Shown: positions 26,258 through 37,817, counted from the stretch's first letter. The stretch is 64,000 nucleotides of DNA from Urophycis tenuis (GCA_036785325.1 JAXIVH010000018.1:5399222-5463221), one strand, 5' to 3'. Notes: generated by a model from the letters alone, not told the origin. Numbers and translations are program-made.

Positions 26258-29200
26258 TGTAGTGTGTGTGTGTGTGGTATGTTTGTGTGTGTGGTATGTG
26301 TGGTGTGTGTGTGTGGTATGTGTGTTTGTGTAGTGTGTGTGTGGTATGTATGTGTGTGCGGTATGTGTGTGTGTTTGTGTGGTTTGTGTGTGTGCGTGTG
26401 TGTGTGTGTGTGTGTGCATGTGTACCTGTGCGTATGGCGATGCCCAGGCCTTTCACAGAGGACACAGTGAAGGCCCCCAGCAGGGAGCAGATGCTGATGT
26501 ACACCAGGATGTTGCTGTGTCCCATACGAGGAGCCACGTAGCAAATCAGCCCCGCACAGCACAGCAGCAACAGTGACGCATATACCACGAACCCTACAGC
26601 ACACACACACACACACACAGACACACAGATGGACACGCACAGTAACACACACACACAGATGGACACAAACAATGAGACACACACAAAGATACACACACAC
26701 ACACACACAGATGGACACGCACAGTAAGACACACACAGAGACACACACACACACTTGCATTGTTGCCTAAATAAACATGTGTTCTACTTTGTTGAGCATG
26801 GAGCTCCAACAGCGTTAACTACACCAGCCCCTGAGGCCTTAAAGGAGCCTCGGCGGGGGTGGTCTTTTCATTTTGGTCCCAGTGATTGTGTGGCCGAGTT
26901 TTAGTCAACCATTTACAGAGAGGTAAGGAACATGTTCCTTTGAGACCGACACCCCTTTCATCTGCAGGTTCAAGTTAGATGAAGGACTCTGTAAAACTAA
27001 GACTTTTTCAATGGCACAGTTGCAACTCAAAAATGTGCAATGAAACCAACTAGGTTGGCTTGTTTCATTGGAACAAATAGCCTCTCTCAAAGCATATTTG
27101 ATTTAACTTCTTTGATCCCAATTATGCCCAGTTGAAAAAATGTAATTTTCCTGCTGTGCTGCTGCTCTGAAAGTTCTCTGCAAACATTTGCTGTGTTGTG
27201 TTTCATTAACCCTGTTTTAGGTTCCAGTCATTCAAGCTCAACTGTGTGTAGACATTTGGTAAATCCAGAATCTCCAGTTACTCGTTCTTTTCAGAGATTT
27301 GAAAATTAAAGTAATAAATCCTTAATCTTACTTTCCCTGTATGTGGCACTTTTGAAGGGTTGTTTAAGACATTTTCATATGAAGGCCTTGTATTTAAATA
27401 AATGAAAGAAACCTTTTTTTTTTTAACTTTTTTAAGGATCTCCTTTAAAATAACATATACGAAAATGTGACTTCATTTGCCACCGAGGAGTAACCCCACT
27501 GCGAATCTCAACTAACAATGCTGAGAGTTGTTAGATGCCGATAAAAGACACAGCGGGTTTCACCGTCTGAACGGACAGAAGTGATCGTATGAGAGAGGTA
27601 GACAACCACTTTCAAAACCAACCTCCGGGGGTAGTCTAGAGCACATTCAGTCTGGACTGACTGTCCATCTGTTCTTGTCCTAGCCGTGTCCCTCGTCTGT
27701 GTGTAGGAGTTGTCTAGAGTGGGCAGTGGCACATGCTTAGCTCGTACCTCACTGACCATCAACCTTCATCAAGAAAGGTGTCATATTCTACACTCAAGTG
27801 TGTCTGACACATCCAAAACCGTGCTGCACTGTGCCTATTTGGATAAGTAATAACACAACCTCGCTGTAAGGTGAATGAGTTCAGAGGACAGAACAAGGTT
27901 GATTCGGCTCTGGGTTGACGGGGAACTTCAGGCACAGTTATACATTGAAAGGTATCTGTCTGGTGCAAACAGGGCCTATGTTCATGAAGATCTTACGTGC
28001 TGCGTTGTGTTCCTATATTGAGCTGATTGGAGTGGAACAGCAGAGAGAGTTGAGAGTGGCATCTCAATAAGAGGAGAGAGCAGACAAAGCGCACAGAGTG
28101 AGAGGAATTTGAATATCCATCCATCCATCCATTTCTGCCGCTTATCCGGGGTCGGGTCGCGGGGGCAGCAGCCTGAGGAGGGAAGCCCAGACTTCCCTCT
28201 CCCCAGCCACTTCGTCCAGCTCTTCCGGGGGGATCCCGAGGCGTTCCCAGGCCAGCCGAGAGACATAGTCCCTCCAGCGTGTCCTGGGTCTTCCCCGGGG
28301 CCTCCTCCCGGAGGGACGTGCCCGGAACACCTCCCCAGGGAGGCGTCCAGGAGGCATCCTCACTAGATGCCCGAGCCACCGCAACTGGCTCCTCTCGATG
28401 CGGAGGAGCAGCGGTTCTACTCTGAGCCCCTCCCGGATGACCGAGCTTCTCACCCTATCTCTAAGGGAGAGCCCGGACACCCTGCGGAGGAAACTCATTT
28501 CGGCCGCTTGTATTCGCGATCTTGTTCTTTCGGTCACTACCCACAGCTCGTGACCATAGGTGAGGGTAGGAACGTAGATTCGAGAATTTGAATATAGGTT
28601 TAAAAAAAAAAAAAAAAGTTTGCGTGTCACCTGGCTCCAGGAGTTTCACAGTCATCTGCTGCAGTGACGTGACTTCCTCTTCTTCTGGGGCGTGGATGAC
28701 CATTAGCGTGCTGCCCAGGATACACAGCAGGCAACCCAGCTTCCCCACCAGGTTCAGTGTCTCCCCCAACAGATAGGAGGACAGAACTGCACTGTGGAGG
28801 GAAACCAAAATAGTTAGTATTTTATGAATTGCGCACGTGTGTCTGTGGGGATGCCGGTGGCTGTTTATAGGTGTAATGTTAGAAAGTGATTTCTGAAAGA
28901 ATCTCAATCAGGCAACTGTGATTGTATAAATGTTGAGTGTAACCTTTAAAAGGAGTAATGAAAGCTACCTAATGAGGACACTTAGAGCACCCAGTGGAGT
29001 CACCACAGTAGCAGGGGCGAAGAGATACGCCACAAAGTTAGCCACCTCCCCAGCACCCACTGTCATAGGGAGAGACACAGAGAGAGGGAGGAGCGAGAGG
29101 GGGAGAGAGAGAGAGAGAGGGGGAGAGAGAGAGAAACCTGTTGTCAGACAAGCCGTCTTGGCACACACCTAAAAGTGTTCCATTGTTCATTATTGAAAGC

Positions 29201-29904
29201 TTATACAGTTCCTTTCATTCTCCATTGAACGATGTCGAACAACATTGTGCAGCATAAGGAACAAGGAGAAAACACTCATTTTGTTGGTGTCTGTCTGACA
29301 ACAGCTTATTTTAGTTTATTCAATGCTTACAATTCTTTTTCAACATATATTACTTCTGAGAACATTTTGACTGAATTTTAAAACACTGACATCAACATTA
29401 AAGCCAGGGAAAGCAATTTATTTTAGAAGCTACATTTTTTGTTTGCTGGGTTTTACCCACCCAGCTACCAGGGGGCAACCTGAGCATGTACTCATTGGGC
29501 CAGAGTTTACCGCAGGGCCAGGCAGACCTATTGCTAAAGCTAACAAGCTAGTCAAGTGCTTTAGGGGAGTGACCTTGGAAGGACGGGTGAGATTTCTTCA
29601 GTTGTATACTTTCAAAGTCTAAGATACTCTGGCTGGTTTCAACAAATTGCCCACCCTTTGATTTTCAACGAGTCAAAATTGTTCAATGTCACATTTTCGA
29701 AAAAGCTGTCAACACCTGTTGATTGATGGTGACTGAAGAGATGTCACCTGCTTTTACATTGCACATGGACGACACTATGAGCAGGGTAATGTAGTGAAAC
29801 AGGCAGACGGGCAGCCAGCTGGAAAAACTGCCTGATTACTTACTGGTTAGAAGACCACTCCACCATAACCAGTCCTTAAGATAACCATGACCTCCTTCAC
29901 CTGC

Positions 29905-30001
<97 letters not shown>

Positions 30002-31536
30002 CCTCATGAAGGTACTGTCCAAACATTGAACACAAACACCATCCTGAAAGAGACAAGTTAACACCCTTAAGGTGCATGTCTTTTCCTTTGTGCTGAACAG
30101 CATATGTACTGTATATGTAAGACTGAATGTCAGAGTGGCTTTGAATGTTTCCGCTGTTCCACTCTGCAGCACCTCCATGTGATGTCTATGCAAACACAAG
30201 CTAAAACTGCCCCCCCATACCTGTTTTCCTGAAGCAAACAAAACTTTTTTCAAATTAGCCGAAGGAGAAAGAGGGACTGGTTAATACATAGAAGGACAGA
30301 GAGACAGAGAACCAGACACATACAGACAGACAGGCAAGCTTTGCCCACCTGCTCTGGTATGGCCCTCTCTGGCCAATTGCAGAAGAGCTTTCTTCTTGAC
30401 AATCACGCTTCCACCAATCAAGAAGGCCGAGAGGACTGCCAGGGTTACGCCCAGCGACAGGTTGTAGCTGGATACTTGAAGTGAGTCGTCTATCAACTGA
30501 GCTGCGTTGTGGGATTCTGTTGAGTTGCTCAGTGAACCTGGAAACACACACCCAGTTTGTTCAGTCATCTGCTGGACTAATCCTTCACACATGACTGGTG
30601 AATACATACGCATGTCCCCTGATAATCCTTATCATTATACAATCATCCGTACACATCCTACAACATTTTCCATGCAAACATAGAAGCTACCTCTCTGCGC
30701 CACTTCAGTCTACAGGCTGCGTCTGGCTGGTTGTCAACAGCTCCATACCTGCCGCGTGTGTAGTGTTGTAGGATGGCGTTGTGTAGGGGGAAGAGGAGAA
30801 TGACAGCCCCTCGGGTCCGGTCTGGACCACACACACTGCCGTCAGGGAGCCACACCGCAGCGGCACCACAGAACCTGTGTGTACAAATGGTTACTGTGTG
30901 TGTGTGTGTGTGTGTGTGAGTGTGTGTTGTCTGCTATGAACACTGTTGTGAGTGAGGCTATACTTGCATTGCCAGACTGTATTTACACTACAAACAATGG
31001 CGCCTGAACAGGCACAACCAGTGCCACAACTATCTCTAATAGTAGGCAAAGGGAACATCTATAAATCACATATTACAATACATAATAATAATACAAATAA
31101 TCAATAAAATAATAAAAGTAAGAAGACGAAGAAGAAGAGGAAGAAGAATAACTCATTTACAACAGTAAGTATTTGTTTGCAACAAAAAATTGATCACAAC
31201 AAATTTACAATAGCAGAATACTTTGTATGATCTAAAATGACAAATGAACACGTATAAACATGTAATGACTTTGTAAACCATTTGGGGTTGCTTTAGTGTA
31301 GCAGATGTTATTAGCCTGTCCATTCAGCAGAGACCTTCTTCGTCTTCAAGTGACTGAAATACTTTTCGACTTCGAGATGTATATGTTTTCCTAATGAGAA
31401 ATTAACTTGATAGAATACCTTCAAACATTTCATTTGAAACAAGTCTCGATGCTACAAAGTCAAGAAATAAATACCTGTTGGGAGTGTTTTACCTACCATT
31501 CGTGCACATGTCCTCAGCTACGTAGACGCCTTCCAT
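24090..31536 (-). CDS. nipal4: NIPA-like magnesium transporter NIPAL4 (ichthyin)
   Basis: This is a complete coding region on the minus strand. Exons in transcript order: 31497-31536, 30749-30874, 30349-30537, 29844-29900, 28969-29059, 28631-28791, 26426-26593, 25941-26020, 24521-24733, 24090-24284. They sum to 1320 nt (439 codons plus stop), all with AG/GT borders and matching phases. The ATG at 31536 is the first in frame after an upstream TGA. The protein starts MEGVYVAEDMCTNGS, then has a luminal segment with NTT and NST glycosylation sequons. About nine membrane helices of the NIPA (DUF803) family follow, with the family runs AGEVANFVAYLFAPATVVTP, GKLGCLLCILGSTLMVIHAP and NPL-like SNILVYISICSLLGAFTV. 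It ends PRVFIIS, close to the NIPAL4 C-terminus. NIPA proteins are linked to Mg2+ transport; human NIPAL4 is an epidermal gene mutated in ichthyosis. Oddity: a LINE sits 48 bp into intron 6. Confidence 0.95.
26166..26428. repeat. (TG)n-rich block at the exon 7 donor of nipal4
   Basis: About 260 bp of TG with GTAT and TTTG interruptions. On the gene strand it is CA-rich intron immediately after the donor at 26425. A second CA block at 26598-26756 lies just upstream of the same exon, so nipal4 exon 7 (26426-26593) is bracketed by CA/TG repeats. Confidence 0.9.
28117..28583 (-). mobile_element. 5'-truncated RTE/Rex3-like LINE in nipal4 intron 6
   Basis: On the minus strand an open frame encodes the C-terminal part of a LINE reverse transcriptase protein, with runs YGHELWVVTERTRSRIQAAE, RSQLRWLGHLVRMPPGRLP and RGRPRTRWRDYVSRLAWERL. 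The element ends in a (GGAT)n tail at 28117-28131, read on + as ATCC repeats. It is flanked by the exact 12-bp duplication GAATTTGAATAT at 28105-28116 and 28584-28595. Length is 467 bp, so most of the element was lost at insertion. The (GATG)n-type tail is characteristic of Rex3. Confidence 0.85.
29074..29133. repeat. (GA)n-rich low complexity in nipal4 intron 4
   Basis: Purine-rich AGAG/GGGAGA repeats. On the gene strand this is the polypyrimidine tract upstream of the exon 5 acceptor at 29060. Confidence 0.8.
29906..29998. repeat. (CA)n microsatellite at the nipal4 exon 4 acceptor
   Basis: An uninterrupted CA tract of about 93 bp on +. On the gene strand it is a TG tract ending 6 bp before the exon 4 acceptor at 29901. 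Confidence 0.95.
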
Positions 31537-31998
31537 CACGTCGGTGTCCTCCGCCTCCTGGGTCAGCAGCGGAACCAAACACACCGAATGTCAACGCACA
31601 TCGCCGCTGTGTTTCACCAGCTACGGTCCGAGACTGCGTCCGCGTTCTGCTCAGAAAGCATTTCCCCAGACCTCTGGATGCTTCTTATCCGAGTTCGGTA
31701 AGTGGTATCGAGAGGGCTACACTTGCCGTGGCTGTGGTTGCAGCACACCCCATTCGTACACAAAGAACTGTTTCACTGTAAACAATTGCCCCTGACCCCG
31801 CCCCGGTCAGCAGGTGTGCTGGCACCGCCCGCCGATGATGATACGAGCATGGGGTGGGGTTGGAAATAACCACTGGATTTAGATTTTAAGATGTGTTATG
31901 TGTTTTTTTTTATTTTTATTTTTTTTAAATAAAATACATATCTTATCTCAACTGCACATTTATAGTGTTGCCTACCTGGGGAACTTTCTTTGGCGCGC

Positions 31999-32060
<62 letters not shown>

Positions 32061-33360
32061 ATTTGTTTGTTTTGCTTGTTTTGCTGTTTTGTTTATTAAC
32101 TAGATCGTTTTAATTACATTCCCGCTGGATTTTACGTGGACATACGTATTTATTTGAACGTGGACATACGCAAAGCGTCAGACGCTTTGTTTGCACGACC
32201 CTTAAACAGGTAAAAACTGTCTGTGTGCAACTTTAGTTGATTCTTGATGAACAGATATTGTCGGCTGCGGGAATTTAACCGCGTCAGTGTCGCGCTGCGT
32301 CAGTGTCCCATGTATGTGAGCTGTTTGAGGCCATGATTATGCATCTGGCCCTTGTAATTGTGTGGCTATTGATTGATGTTGGGAGACCATAGTTATATGA
32401 TATACAAGTATAGCCTATATAACAAATAAAAAAATAAGCAAAGCAAAAAATATTTTAGTGTTATTATAGTGTAACAGGTGTAGGACCTTAAGACATCCTA
32501 GAATAAGTGACTGCTGTTGGAGGCTATGAAAGAGAACTAAATTCCAATGAGTACCAAACCCTCCATTTGTAAGAAACTGATCCCTGTCACCACATGTTGC
32601 CGGTCTTAAATCCTGTTCACAAACATTACCTGGTTTACTGAGTTACCTGGAGCTTGATGCAAATACCTGATGGGTTACTGCAACTTTAGATGGAAATCAG
32701 CTGCCCTGTCAGGCGGTAAGCCCTAAGACTTCAGGTCTTGGTCAACATCATCAGAGGTGCTGCTGAGCCACCCAATCACTGGCTTTCCTTGGCCTCGAAA
32801 TAATATTTGCTTTAGTGAAGTTAACCTGTTCCTTCTTATCTGTGATGCCTTCTATTGTGCAGACTATAATTTGTGTGTTTGTATTTCAACTAAAGCACGC
32901 AGCATTTAGTCTGCCATGCCGGGCCTTTGGAATTTGAAATGTCTTTGTCATACCACCTCTGTATATTTCTATCAACAGTAAAATGTTTTAAATTTGATTG
33001 TGACATACTTCATCCGATCTCAACAATTGCATCTATATTTAGCAATGGATTTCTAAAAAATAATAGGGTAGTTGTTTATGTCAAAAAATAGTCTAGAGCT
33101 CCTGTTTTGTTATTTTATTGTGTGTAAATTTTAATCTGTGGAATGTATCAAAGGTATTTATTATTATTATTGTAATTATTATTAGATCATTTACCATGTT
33201 ATATTGTTATGTTAATTGTTGTATTTCTGGAGTTCAGCATTGTCACAGTGTCCAGGGTCCAGCCAGAGGAAGATGACTGAGTGTTTCATGCCTCAACACT
33301 GATGGCTGGCTGATTCATGAAGCTGACTAGTAATACGCTTTGCTTTTGTTAACACTCCAG
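31537..33360. other. Intergenic upstream of nipal4
   Basis: It contains the nipal4 promoter side and a (TG)n tract at 31999-32058. No other gene is recognised. No TATA box was identified for nipal4. Confidence 0.5.
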
Positions 33361-33535
33361 AGCGGCAGTAGCTCAGCAGCTGATCGAGCGGGCGGACACA
33401 GCAGGTCGTCCACTAACCGTAGGGTCAGCGGTTCTATCCCCCCTCCTCCAACTGTCCACATGTCGACCCTCACAAGTGTACTGATTATAAGTCGCATTGG
33501 ACAAAAGCGTCTGCTAAATGCCCCTTTACCCAAAA
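33361..33535 (+). mobile_element. tRNA-headed SINE with conserved AAAAGCGTCTGCTAAATG tail
   Basis: The head resembles a tRNA (GCAGTAGCTCAGCAGC box A region, GGTTCTATCCCC box B region). The body ends with ACAAAAGCGTCTGCTAAATG, a 3' domain shared by many fish SINEs. A second copy lies at 39949-40100. Confidence 0.75.
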
Positions 33536-34433
33536 GCCAACAGAAGTGAGCAAGTGGCTTGTCGATTCAAGCTGTTCACTAATACAACGAAGGGAATACA
33601 GCTGCAAGGTAACCTAAGATGTTGTCTTGCAGTAAGATTACAGTTTGCAGCTGAGCGAGCGCAGATCTAGTGAATTGAAAGACCCCTTCTGTTTCACTTC
33701 TACAGCTGCCTTGCCTTTACAAAGCTACAGGCTGTTATACACACCCACCATCGCCACAGCTCAAACTTACCATTGTGTTGCCCTCGTATCTCAGTTTCGA
33801 GATTGCCCAACTTTATTTAAGCATTACATAAAAAGCATCCTGTATAATTTGCAGTTCAGTCCTCAGACATCACATTCATCCTGATTCCCAATCTGTGATT
33901 GAAAAAGTACATCTATCTTATTTTATCTTATCTTTTTCCAACGAGACTACCCCAAACTCCATAAACAGAAGCTGGGAAGTGCAATGTATCAGCAACTGTC
34001 TTGGGCATAGTGGTTCATAAAGAAATCCAATATCACTGTAGGATAATCCAAAGCACAGGGAATGCAGATACAGGCCTTTCACCACCTTGCCTGAAACCCA
34101 GAACCATTTCAGATCCCACACTGCACACTACATATGTTTACGGGAAGTTTAAAGAGTAATTGATACACCGAGATTGCGATTGTACAGACGGATTTGGACC
34201 TGCTCAATTAGATATTTAGATTTTTTATTGCATTGTCTACCGCACAGATCCCATCTACCTTACCTCTAGAAACCTAATACCTGATAATGAACTCAGACTA
34301 TGTGGGTTTTAAGATGGCATAATACACACGCAAAGGCTGCATACCAACAATTCCTTAAACTACATAAATTAACTATATATGCAACTATGTATATAACTAT
34401 TTTCGAATCAACAGTTGTCCGGTGTAACCACTT
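33536..34433. other. Intergenic, no gene seen
   Basis: No coding exon, RNA gene or clear repeat is recognised here. Confidence 0.5.
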
Positions 34434-34656
34434 AGGGATGTTGTACTGGGGAGTTAGAGGCTATCTGCTTGTTCCAGCTCATTAGGCTGGGTGGTTTTAC
34501 TAAGTGGTGTTCAGTGTTTCAAGGAACACTCAGAACTCAAACAGAACCAACCAACTTGCCCCCATGGCTACTGACCACCTCAGCTTTGGTCTGATTTCTG
34601 TTGACCGCTCAGCGATGGCGACATCTGGAAGTAGCCATACATCATGCATGCTGGCT
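34434..34656 (+). repeat. Dispersed repeat, left copy flanking insulin
   Basis: About 220 bp similar to 38372-38588 in the same orientation. Shared blocks are AGGGATGTTGTAC, ACTAAGTGGTGTTCAGTGTT and CAGAACCAACCAA. Identity is partial. The two copies lie on either side of the insulin gene. Confidence 0.7.
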
Positions 34657-35083
34657 TGTTCTTGATTAGTAGAGCTCACAATGAAATACTTACACCGACA
34701 AATACTGACGGAACAACCGATAATATGAAGCACATGCACAAACACTTGGGTAACTTTGGATGTTCACCGGGCTGTTTCTTGTTTGTTGATGTTTCTGAAG
34801 CAAATATCCTTTATTATTAGTTTGTCTTTTAGTATTGAAAAATATACTTAAAGACAAACAAAAAATAAAGGATGCATACTTACTTTTAGATTAATTAAGT
34901 CTACAATGAGCAAATATGAGCCTCTAATGTCTTAAGATTTGTAACAAAACATTTGGAAAAATGTAATAAGCTTTGCCTCTTTTTGATATAAAAAGCTGGC
35001 TGAAAGGTGACTTAAGCCTATGATTTGCCTGAGCATTTTGGGGAGTTATTGTATTTCTTTTTCTTTAAAATGCATCCTACTTC

Positions 35084-35829
35084 CCACATGTACAACTAGT
35101 GATGGGAATGAGACCGCATATGTCGAGTCCGAGTCGAGACCGAGTCTTTAGAGGGTCAAGACCGAGTCGAGACAGAGACCGTTGGTTTTTAAATGCAGCC
35201 GAGACCGAGTCAAGACCGAGTCTTTAAGGAGTCGAAACCGCATCGAGACCGATCAAAAAGAGCAGATTTTCATGATGACGAAAGAAGTTTGATGCCGTCC
35301 CAGACGTCTCAGTTATGATAGTGTGGCAAAATTTACACTCAGTACTGTCTTTTTTCTTCAAATCCAATATGACTATTTTGTGATTTATATATCCAAATTT
35401 TATAACGGCCGACTGCCCACTCATCTTTGCTGTTGCTGCACTGTTCAACCCACGCCAGAAGAATAACATTAACTGCTGTGCGGTGTGTGGTGTTTGGGCA
35501 AACATTGTATCAATATCTTTCAAAACCGTTGCTGCACAGCATAGCACCATGGGATATATTTTCACGCCAGGCAATCACTAATATGTTTTTTTTCAAAATT
35601 ATTATTGAAATACGAATATTTGTAATGGTTCATATTTTAGAATATACCATGAAATGGGGGGGCTGGTCTCGTTGTCTTGATCTAAAATTACGTGTCCGCC
35701 TCCTTCCAATGAAGGTCAAGTCCAAGTCAAGACCGAGTGTTTTTGCTTTCGTGACCGAGACGACACAAGTAAGCAAAACATGGTCTTGAGACCGGTCTCG
35801 AGTCCAAGACCGGACTCGAGTACATGTGG
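35084..35829 (-). mobile_element. hAT-like element remnant with a BED zinc-finger fragment
   Basis: Inverted ends CCACATGTAC (35084-35093) and GTACATGTGG (35820-35829) bound sequence that near both ends is rich in GAGTCGAGACCGAGTC-type motifs. On the minus strand at about 35250-35430 a frame reads VIKFGYINHKIVILDL then STECKFCHTIITETSGTASN and FFRHHEN. This is a BED-type finger (Cys-x2-Cys ... His) as at the N-terminus of hAT transposases. The catalytic domain is absent, so the copy cannot move itself. The outer borders are uncertain. Confidence 0.6.
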
Positions 35830-36410
35830 TACACTATGTACCACATTGTTTTTAAACAGCTTCGAAGGTGTTCCAACAGAAAAGGTAGAGCCAAACTCAA
35901 CTCATTGCGAAGAATATGTGACGCAGAACTGTGATCTAGTACAATACCTTGGAGAAATTGGTTTTCATTTGATATTTTCTTTGGTTGTAAAGCTCAGCGT
36001 CATATTCATCTTGTTCACAGATGGCGCGTTCCCACAGTCCTAGCCCACTGAATGCCACAAATGATTTAATAATATTTGAAAAAAGAAAGGGTTGAATATC
36101 CAATAGCAACACCCTTTTACGCTGTTGTGTGTAGGGAGCATCCAGAAATAGTTTCAAAGTGCTGTTCTCTAGCTGTTCAGTTTTGATAAGAATCACACCT
36201 GGGACTCTGTTGTAATATCACTATGCTATGAACTAACTACCAGGATTGCACATTAATTCATTTGCATTGGGGATACACTTGGCTAGATCGCTGCCTCATT
36301 GGTTTCATTGAATGCAACTTTCCATTTAGCTAAGTCATTTCTATTCATGTATAAATAGCAGGTAGTGTGGTGTGGTGGCAGAGGACAGCAATTCAAGGTA
36401 GCAAAGATAA
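35830..36410. other. Intergenic, no gene seen
   Basis: This stretch lies between the hAT remnant and the insulin poly(A) signal. Nothing is recognised. Confidence 0.5.
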
Positions 36411-36416
36411 TTTATT
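36411..36416 (-). terminator. ins: Insulin poly(A) signal
   Basis: AATAAA on the minus strand 92 bp after the stop codon, a distance that fits a short insulin 3' UTR. Confidence 0.7.
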
Positions 36417-36508
36417 AGCCAAACTATCCAAAAATAGAAAATTCAAGAACATTCAAGCGAGACTTGGGGGAGCACATCATTGGTGTGCCAGTTTACATGT
36501 TAGTTATT

Positions 36509-37260
36509 TTAGTTGCAGTAGTTTTGGAGGTCATAGAGGGTACAGGGTCTGTGGCAGCACTTATCCACGATGCCTTTCCTCTTCATAATCTCCATCTGGT
36601 CCTTGAAGGCCAGTTCAGGCACCTCATTATCTCCTCCTGCTCCGCCCGCCTTGGGGGACAGAAAGCCTGCCAGAGAGAGACAAGACGCAGAGAGAGACAA
36701 GATGCATCAGTAATGTTGCACTAGTCCCCCCTAGTTTTACCCCATTACTCTGTTCAATTAGAAGTGATCTACTGTATGTATAAACTACTGTATGTATAAA
36801 CATACAAAGTTCTCAACAGTATATACGGTTCACAGATCCACATTGAAATGACACTAACTCTTCACACTTATTCCTAAACCCAGATACAGGCAACGGAAAA
36901 AATAATGACAAATAAACATTTAGGTCACTAAACCTTCACACTTCTAGAGTGCTAAAGTATTTTGGCCTGGGTGCCTTGTGCTTCAGAGATTGAATTGAAT
37001 ACCGCTATGGCACTATTGTACCCCAGTAGAGACCATTTACATCTATCTATGAGTGCTGATGTCTCACCCAGCATGGGGTCCACATCTCTCCTGGGGTTGT
37101 AGAAGAAGCCCCTGTCCCCACAGACCAGGTAGAGGGCGTCCACCAGGTGGGCGCCACAGAGGTGTTTTGGAGAATCTACTGCCTCAAGGGTTGACCAGGA
37201 CAGGCTGGACAAGGCCAGCAGCAGCATCATCATGCTTCCAGTGTGGAGGAACCGGGACAT
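36509..37260 (-). CDS. ins: Preproinsulin
   Basis: Two coding exons, 37068-37260 and 36509-36666, join in phase 1 to 116 codons plus TAA. The start MSRFLHTGSMMMLLLALSSL is a signal peptide. The B chain follows as SPKHLCGAHLVDALYLVCGD then RGFFYNP; RR after NP is the first dibasic site. The C-peptide contains DVDPMLGFLSPKAGG and NEVPELAFKDQMEIM. Then KRK precedes the A chain GIVDKCCHRPCTLYDLQNYC plus N. All six insulin cysteines are present, and the intron inside the C-peptide is at the vertebrate insulin position. Odd points: Ala where most insulins have Ser at B9, Asp-Lys at A4-A5, and KRK at the second cleavage site. This is a secreted pancreatic hormone. The teleost insa/insb assignment is open. 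Confidence 0.95.
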
Positions 37261-37266
37261 ACTGGT

Positions 37267-37279
37267 GCACACACACACA

Positions 37280-37365
<86 letters not shown>
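37267..37365. repeat. (GCAC)n/(CA)n microsatellite at the insulin exon 2 acceptor
   Basis: About 13 GCAC tetramers between CA runs. On the gene strand the repeat is TG/TGCG and reaches to 7 bp from the acceptor, so it forms the tract just before the splice site. Confidence 0.95.
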
Positions 37366-37366
<1 letters not shown>

Positions 37367-37636
37367 TGGATATAGATGCAGGGTGAAACGGGTTGAGCAC
37401 AGAATAACATTGAGACAAAAACAGGGTGAAGAAAGGTGAGGGGGGAGTAGAAAGCATATTCTTGAGGAAGAGGAGTCAGAGAGCAAATAAAGATACGAGA
37501 ATGCGAGGAAGAGGAGGGGAGAGGAGGGTGTGAGACAGACAAAGTGAGACAGTGGGTGAGATGGCATGGAAAGCCAGCCAAGCTATTCAAGGTAAGAAGT
37601 ACAGAATAGACAGAGAAGTTTGGGGGAGTACCTTAC

Positions 37637-37728
37637 CTGCGGAGCAAAGGAGATGTGGCCTGTAGACGGGAGAAGAAGGTGGATGAGATGCTTCTCAGTT
37701 TCAGCTGTTTAGAACTGTTGACTGTGGG
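37637..37728 (-). other. ins: Insulin exon 1 (non-coding 5' UTR exon)
   Basis: The donor is CTCCGCAG followed by GTAAGG (exon end at 37637). The right border is inferred at about 25-30 bp downstream of the TATA box. The second exon begins at 37261, one base before the ATG, after acceptor GTGCACCAG. A short untranslated first exon followed by an intron in the 5' UTR is the usual vertebrate insulin structure. Confidence 0.7.
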
Positions 37729-37751
37729 ACAGAACTGAGGGACTCCTCTCT

Positions 37752-37758
37752 CTTTATA
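37752..37758 (-). promoter_or_regulatory. ins: TATA box of insulin
   Basis: TATAAAG on the minus strand, about 115 bp upstream of the exon 1 donor. It follows GCTCTTGTGG and precedes a GA-rich stretch. Confidence 0.75.
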
Positions 37759-37780
37759 CCACAAGAGCTGGTGCTTCTCA

Positions 37781-37817
37781 CAGGTTTGGAAATGGGACAT
37801 GCCCATTTCTAAACCTG
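37781..37817. promoter_or_regulatory. Near-perfect palindrome in the insulin proximal promoter
   Basis: Arms CAGGTTTGGAAATGGG (37781-37796) and CCCATTTCTAAACCTG (37802-37817) are reverse complements except for one G/T pair, with loop ACATG. It lies 22 bp upstream of the TATA box in gene orientation. A TGACG half-site (CRE-like, minus strand) adjoins at about 37819-37823. The role is inferred from position only. Confidence 0.6.
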
